Source of the DNA: SABI01 sp963678555
GTDB lineage: Bacteria > Spirochaetota > Spirochaetia > Sphaerochaetales > Sphaerochaetaceae
Direction of reading: 5' to 3'
DNA length: 64,000 nucleotides
NCBI GenBank assembly: GCA_963678555.2
Contig: CAXXJA010000003.1
Coordinates: 186,001-250,000 of the forward strand
Shown: in pieces, positions 61,397 through 64,000 of the stretch
Position numbering within the stretch: position 1 is the stretch's first letter
How the letters are laid out: the number at the start of each line of letters is the position of its first letter
Position numbers and translations under genes: made by a program
The notes under the pieces: generated by a model
Databases searched by the model: none
What the model saw: only the letters and a program-made list of their open reading frames with translations
Told to the model about the DNA's origin: nothing

Positions 61397-61415
61397 ATCT
61401 CTATCAATAATCTCT

Positions 61416-63512
61416 TTATTTCGACTGCTCTTTCTTCTTTTCCTGATATGCCTTCTTGAGTTCTTCACTCACGCTCTGAGGCACTTTGGCATATTTTGCG
61501 AGCTCCATGGTGTACTCGGCCTTACCCTGTGTAAGAGAGCGGAGTACGGTGGAATACCCGAACATCTCCGAAAGAGGGACTTCAGCATCAACTGCACAGT
61601 TCGCTCCGTCCTCGGTCGAACTGATGATGATACCTCGTCTCTGGTTGATGGAACCGAAGATGTTCCCCTGGAACTCTGTCGGCCCTTCTACGCTCACCTT
61701 CATGATAGGTTCGAGAATGACAGGCTTAGCCTTCTCATAGGTCTCTCTGAACGCCTGCAGAGCTGCAGTCTGGAAGGCCTGGTCAGAGGAGTCGACGGGG
61801 TGGTAGGCTCCGTCATTGATTGCCGCTCTGACACCGACGATCGGGAATCCGAGCTGTGTACCCTTCTTGAGAGCTGACTGGAACCCTTTATCACAGGAGG
61901 GGATGTATTCGGTCGGAATGACACCGCCCTTGATACTGTCGATGAATTCGTAGTTAGGTGCATCTTCACCCTCGGGGATCGGTTCGATATATCCGGCGAC
62001 ACGAGCATACTGACCCGAACCACCAGTCTGTTTCTTGTGAGTGTAGTTGAACTCGGCCCGCTGGCTGATGGCCTCACGATAGGCGACCTCAGGCTTGTCG
62101 GTCAGTACCTCGGCCTTGTACTCACGGCGCATTCTCTCGATGTAGACCTCAAGGTGAAGCTCTCCCATTCCCTGTATGATCGTCTGATTGGATTCAGGGT
62201 CGACATAGGTACGGAACGTCGGGTCTTCCTTGGTGAATCTGTTGAGGGCTTTCGCCATGTTGTCGGCCGCTTTCTTGTCGACAGGATTGACGGCAAGCGA
62301 GATAACCGGGTTCGGTACGTACATTGAAGTCATCGAGTAGTTCAAAGAAGGATGACAGAAGGTATCACCACTTGCACAGTCTATTCCGAACAGTGCTGCG
62401 ATATCTCCGGCTCCCACTTCGTTGATGTCTTCCATACTTGAAGCATGCATCTTGACCAGTCTTCCGATCTTGAATTTCTTCTGGGTCCTGGTGTTCATGA
62501 GCTCGTCGCCCTTCTTCACCCGGCCCTGATAGATCCTGATGTAGGTCAGCTGTCCATACTGTCCGTCCTCAAGTTTGAATCCGAGGATAACCGGCTTCTC
62601 ATCATCAGAAGCAACCAGCTTGACCGGAGCCTCCTCGTTATCGAGATCCAGTGCTGTATTGGTGACCTGAGTCGGGTTCGGCAGGTAGGTGATAATCGCA
62701 TCGAGGAGGGGCTGAATACCCTTGTTCTTGTAGGCTGAACCCATCATAACAGGAACCAGCTCAAGAGCGATCGTTCCCTTTCTGAGTGCCTCGTGAATAA
62801 GGTCCTCGGTCACTGCGTCCTCGAGCATTGCCTCCATCAGTTCATCCGAGAACATGGAGATCGCATCGAGCATCTCCTCTCTCTTCTCTTCAGCCTCATC
62901 CTGCAGGTTCGCAGGGATCTCCTCATATCTGAGTTTCTCCCCGCTGTCTCCATCGAAGTAGACTGCCTTCATGGTGATCAGGTCGACCACCCCCTGGAGC
63001 TTGTCCTCGAGTCCGATGGGAATCTGGATAAGCACGGCATTGAGTCCGAGCTTATCAATGAGCTGGTTCTTTACCCGGTACGGGTTCGCTCCGGTACGGT
63101 CACACTTGTTGACGAAGGCAATTCTGGGAACATTGTAGCGCTTCATCTGGCGGTCCACAGTTATCGACTGGCTCTGAACACCAGCAACAGAACAGAGAAC
63201 AAGCACAGCTCCGTCAAGAACTCTCAGAGAGCGTTCGACCTCGATCGTGAAGTCCACGTGTCCCGGAGTATCGATAACATTGATCGGATGCTCCTTCCAG
63301 GTTACGTTGGTTGCTGCTGAAGCGATCGTGATTCCGCGTTCCTTCTCGAGTTCCATAGAGTCCATCGTCGCACCGACGCCGTCTTTACCGCGCACTTCGT
63401 GGATCGCATGGATTCTGTTTGCATAAAAGAGAATCCTTTCGGAAAGGGTCGTCTTACCAGAGTCAATATGAGCACTGATTCCGATGTTTCTCATTTTACT
63501 AATATCAGCCAT
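61416..63512 (-). CDS. fusA: Elongation factor G (spirochaete spdEFG1-type)
   Basis: A 698-residue translational GTPase. G1 AHIDSGKTTLSERI, G2 RGITIASAATNV, G3 DTPGHVDFTIEVERSLR and G4 NKCD are present, then domains II to V. The characteristic HAIHEVRGKDGVGATMDSMELEKERG stretch and GDSGEKLRYEEIP region match one of the two EF-G paralogues of spirochaetes (spdEFG1), which in Borrelia does translocation while a second paralogue (spdEFG2) does ribosome recycling. It is transcribed alone, with its own terminator. A strong lineage marker. Confidence 0.93.
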   Translation of the reverse strand: MADISKMRNIGISAHIDSGKTTLSERILFYANRIHAIHEVRGKDGVGATMDSMELEKERGITIASAATNVTWKEHPINVIDTPGHVDFTIEVERSLRVLDGAVLVLCSVAGVQSQSITVDRQMKRYNVPRIAFVNKCDRTGANPYRVKNQLIDKLGLNAVLIQIPIGLEDKLQGVVDLITMKAVYFDGDSGEKLRYEEIPANLQDEAEEKREEMLDAISMFSDELMEAMLEDAVTEDLIHEALRKGTIALELVPVMMGSAYKNKGIQPLLDAIITYLPNPTQVTNTALDLDNEEAPVKLVASDDEKPVILGFKLEDGQYGQLTYIRIYQGRVKKGDELMNTRTQKKFKIGRLVKMHASSMEDINEVGAGDIAALFGIDCASGDTFCHPSLNYSMTSMYVPNPVISLAVNPVDKKAADNMAKALNRFTKEDPTFRTYVDPESNQTIIQGMGELHLEVYIERMRREYKAEVLTDKPEVAYREAISQRAEFNYTHKKQTGGSGQYARVAGYIEPIPEGEDAPNYEFIDSIKGGVIPTEYIPSCDKGFQSALKKGTQLGFPIVGVRAAINDGAYHPVDSSDQAFQTAALQAFRETYEKAKPVILEPIMKVSVEGPTEFQGNIFGSINQRRGIIISSTEDGANCAVDAEVPLSEMFGYSTVLRSLTQGKAEYTMELAKYAKVPQSVSEELKKAYQEKKKEQSK

Positions 63513-63764
63513 TATTCATTCCTCTTTTATCTCTTTCCGTGGTCTGTACCGTTCGTCGGGGACAGAACCCGTAGAGAAGTAATTATCATATCCGTGTATC
63601 GCGTCATTACCCGTCGCAGCAGAGTGTTATATCAGGCGAAGCCAAGCGGAATGACACGCATAACAAGCGTACCGGACGGATTCTAGTACATTATCAAATT
63701 TTGTTCAATCCTATTGATAATAAATAATTGTGAGAATTCAGTCAGGCACGAGGTTTCTTTCGTC

Positions 63765-64000
63765 TCACTGACTCAGGGAGAGCTTTTCAGCGTACTTTCC
63801 GAGTTCACCCTCCGTATAGACTTCCTTCGTCGGGATCACCTTCTTGTTGTCACCGTGAAAACGGGGGATGATATGGATATGAAGGTGGGGGACTTCCTGC
63901 CCCGCTGCCGGCCCGTTGTTGATGATGATATTCGTCGCATCGGCCTGTAGTGCTTCACGCATCTTCACATCAAGTCTCTTGGCCACACTCATCAGGTGCT
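63765..64000 (-). CDS. HIT family protein (partial, continues past window end)
   Basis: The C-terminal 78 residues of a HIT-family nucleotide hydrolase/transferase. The histidine triad is HLHIHII in GQEVPHLHIHIIPRF, and NNGPAAGQ precedes it, both canonical. The frame is open through position 64000 (codons before MSVAKRL are translatable), so the N-terminal half, with the other half of the dinucleotide pocket, lies outside. It stands 250 nt upstream of fusA on the same strand. The interval 63513-63764 has no gene; an ATTATCAA/TTGATAAT inverted repeat lies near 63700. Confidence 0.88.
   Translation of the reverse strand, partial: HLMSVAKRLDVKMREALQADATNIIINNGPAAGQEVPHLHIHIIPRFHGDNKKVIPTKEVYTEGELGKYAEKLSLSQ

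Noticed and set aside
63700..63722. Terminator of the HIT gene
   Set aside because: The ATTATCAA/TTGATAAT inverted repeat is AT-only with a 15-16-nt loop and no T tract in the right direction, so it is too weak to call.
1..64000. Flavinylation target (SGAT-type motif in an FMN-binding domain) for ApbE
   Set aside because: None was found in the predicted proteins of this window; the P-loop of RsgA (GASGAGKS) only looks similar.
1..64000. CRISPR array or phage genes
   Set aside because: No regularly spaced repeats and no structural phage or cas genes were seen.

Overview
The window most likely comes from the chromosome of an anaerobic or microaerobic member of the Spirochaetia. The main pointers are the spirochaete-type elongation factor G at the right end, the order lptC-lptA-lptB-rpoN-hpf-hprK-ptsH-lexA-holA, a CarD-type regulator next to ispD and ispF, and an HPr kinase/HPr pair without other PTS genes beside it. 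Genes are densely packed with many 1-8 nt overlaps or gaps. No phage, CRISPR array or replication origin was seen.

Region 1 (1-11.2 kb) is a respiratory island. The first block, 0.26-6.0 kb, holds a NusG-domain-II protein, a Gx transporter, a small membrane protein, an ApbE-type FMN transferase, an NDH-2 with a C-terminal membrane domain, and a polyprenyl diphosphate synthase. This gene set resembles the flavin-based extracellular electron transfer locus of Listeria (eetA, eetB, fmnA, fmnB, ndh2, dmkB). It is followed by a double-rhodanese lipoprotein, an 11-heme c-type cytochrome lipoprotein and the system II haem-attachment pair ResB/CcsA. The cytochrome reading frame has one in-frame TGA (7900-7902), followed at the correct distance by a hairpin that fits a bacterial SECIS. 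The simplest reading is a selenocysteine-containing multihaem cytochrome, and this is the most interesting object in the window.

Region 2 (11.2-24 kb) holds mixed single genes: a PII-like protein, ArsC, GNAT, phosphoesterase, DUF1295, nucleoside hydrolase, RsgA, a large PAS/GGDEF sensor, a strongly promoted secreted protein, an MFS transporter and a methyltransferase. Region 3 (24-35.5 kb) has two DUF4143 AAA ATPases, a Fic protein whose start codon appears to be ATT, a seven-gene TetR-TolC-HlyD-ABC efflux operon of the YbhGFSR type, a relic of a second MFS gene, and tRNA-Leu(CAG).

Region 4 (35.6-49.6 kb) is housekeeping: tpx, a degenerate YmdB homologue, rseC-like, the LPS-export genes, rpoN, hpf, hprK, ptsH, lexA, holA and uvrC. 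The rpoN-hpf junction is split by a 2.83-kb insertion element that resembles the IS1202 family, flanked by perfect 30-bp direct repeats. Region 5 (49.6-64 kb) carries an unknown 621-aa protein, thyX, rsmE, lplA, an oligopeptide-binding protein, malQ, carD, ispD, ispF, a thioredoxin-CcdA fusion, a P-loop protein, fusA and the end of a HIT-family gene.

All calls come from reading the sequence and from recalled family motifs. No database search was run.
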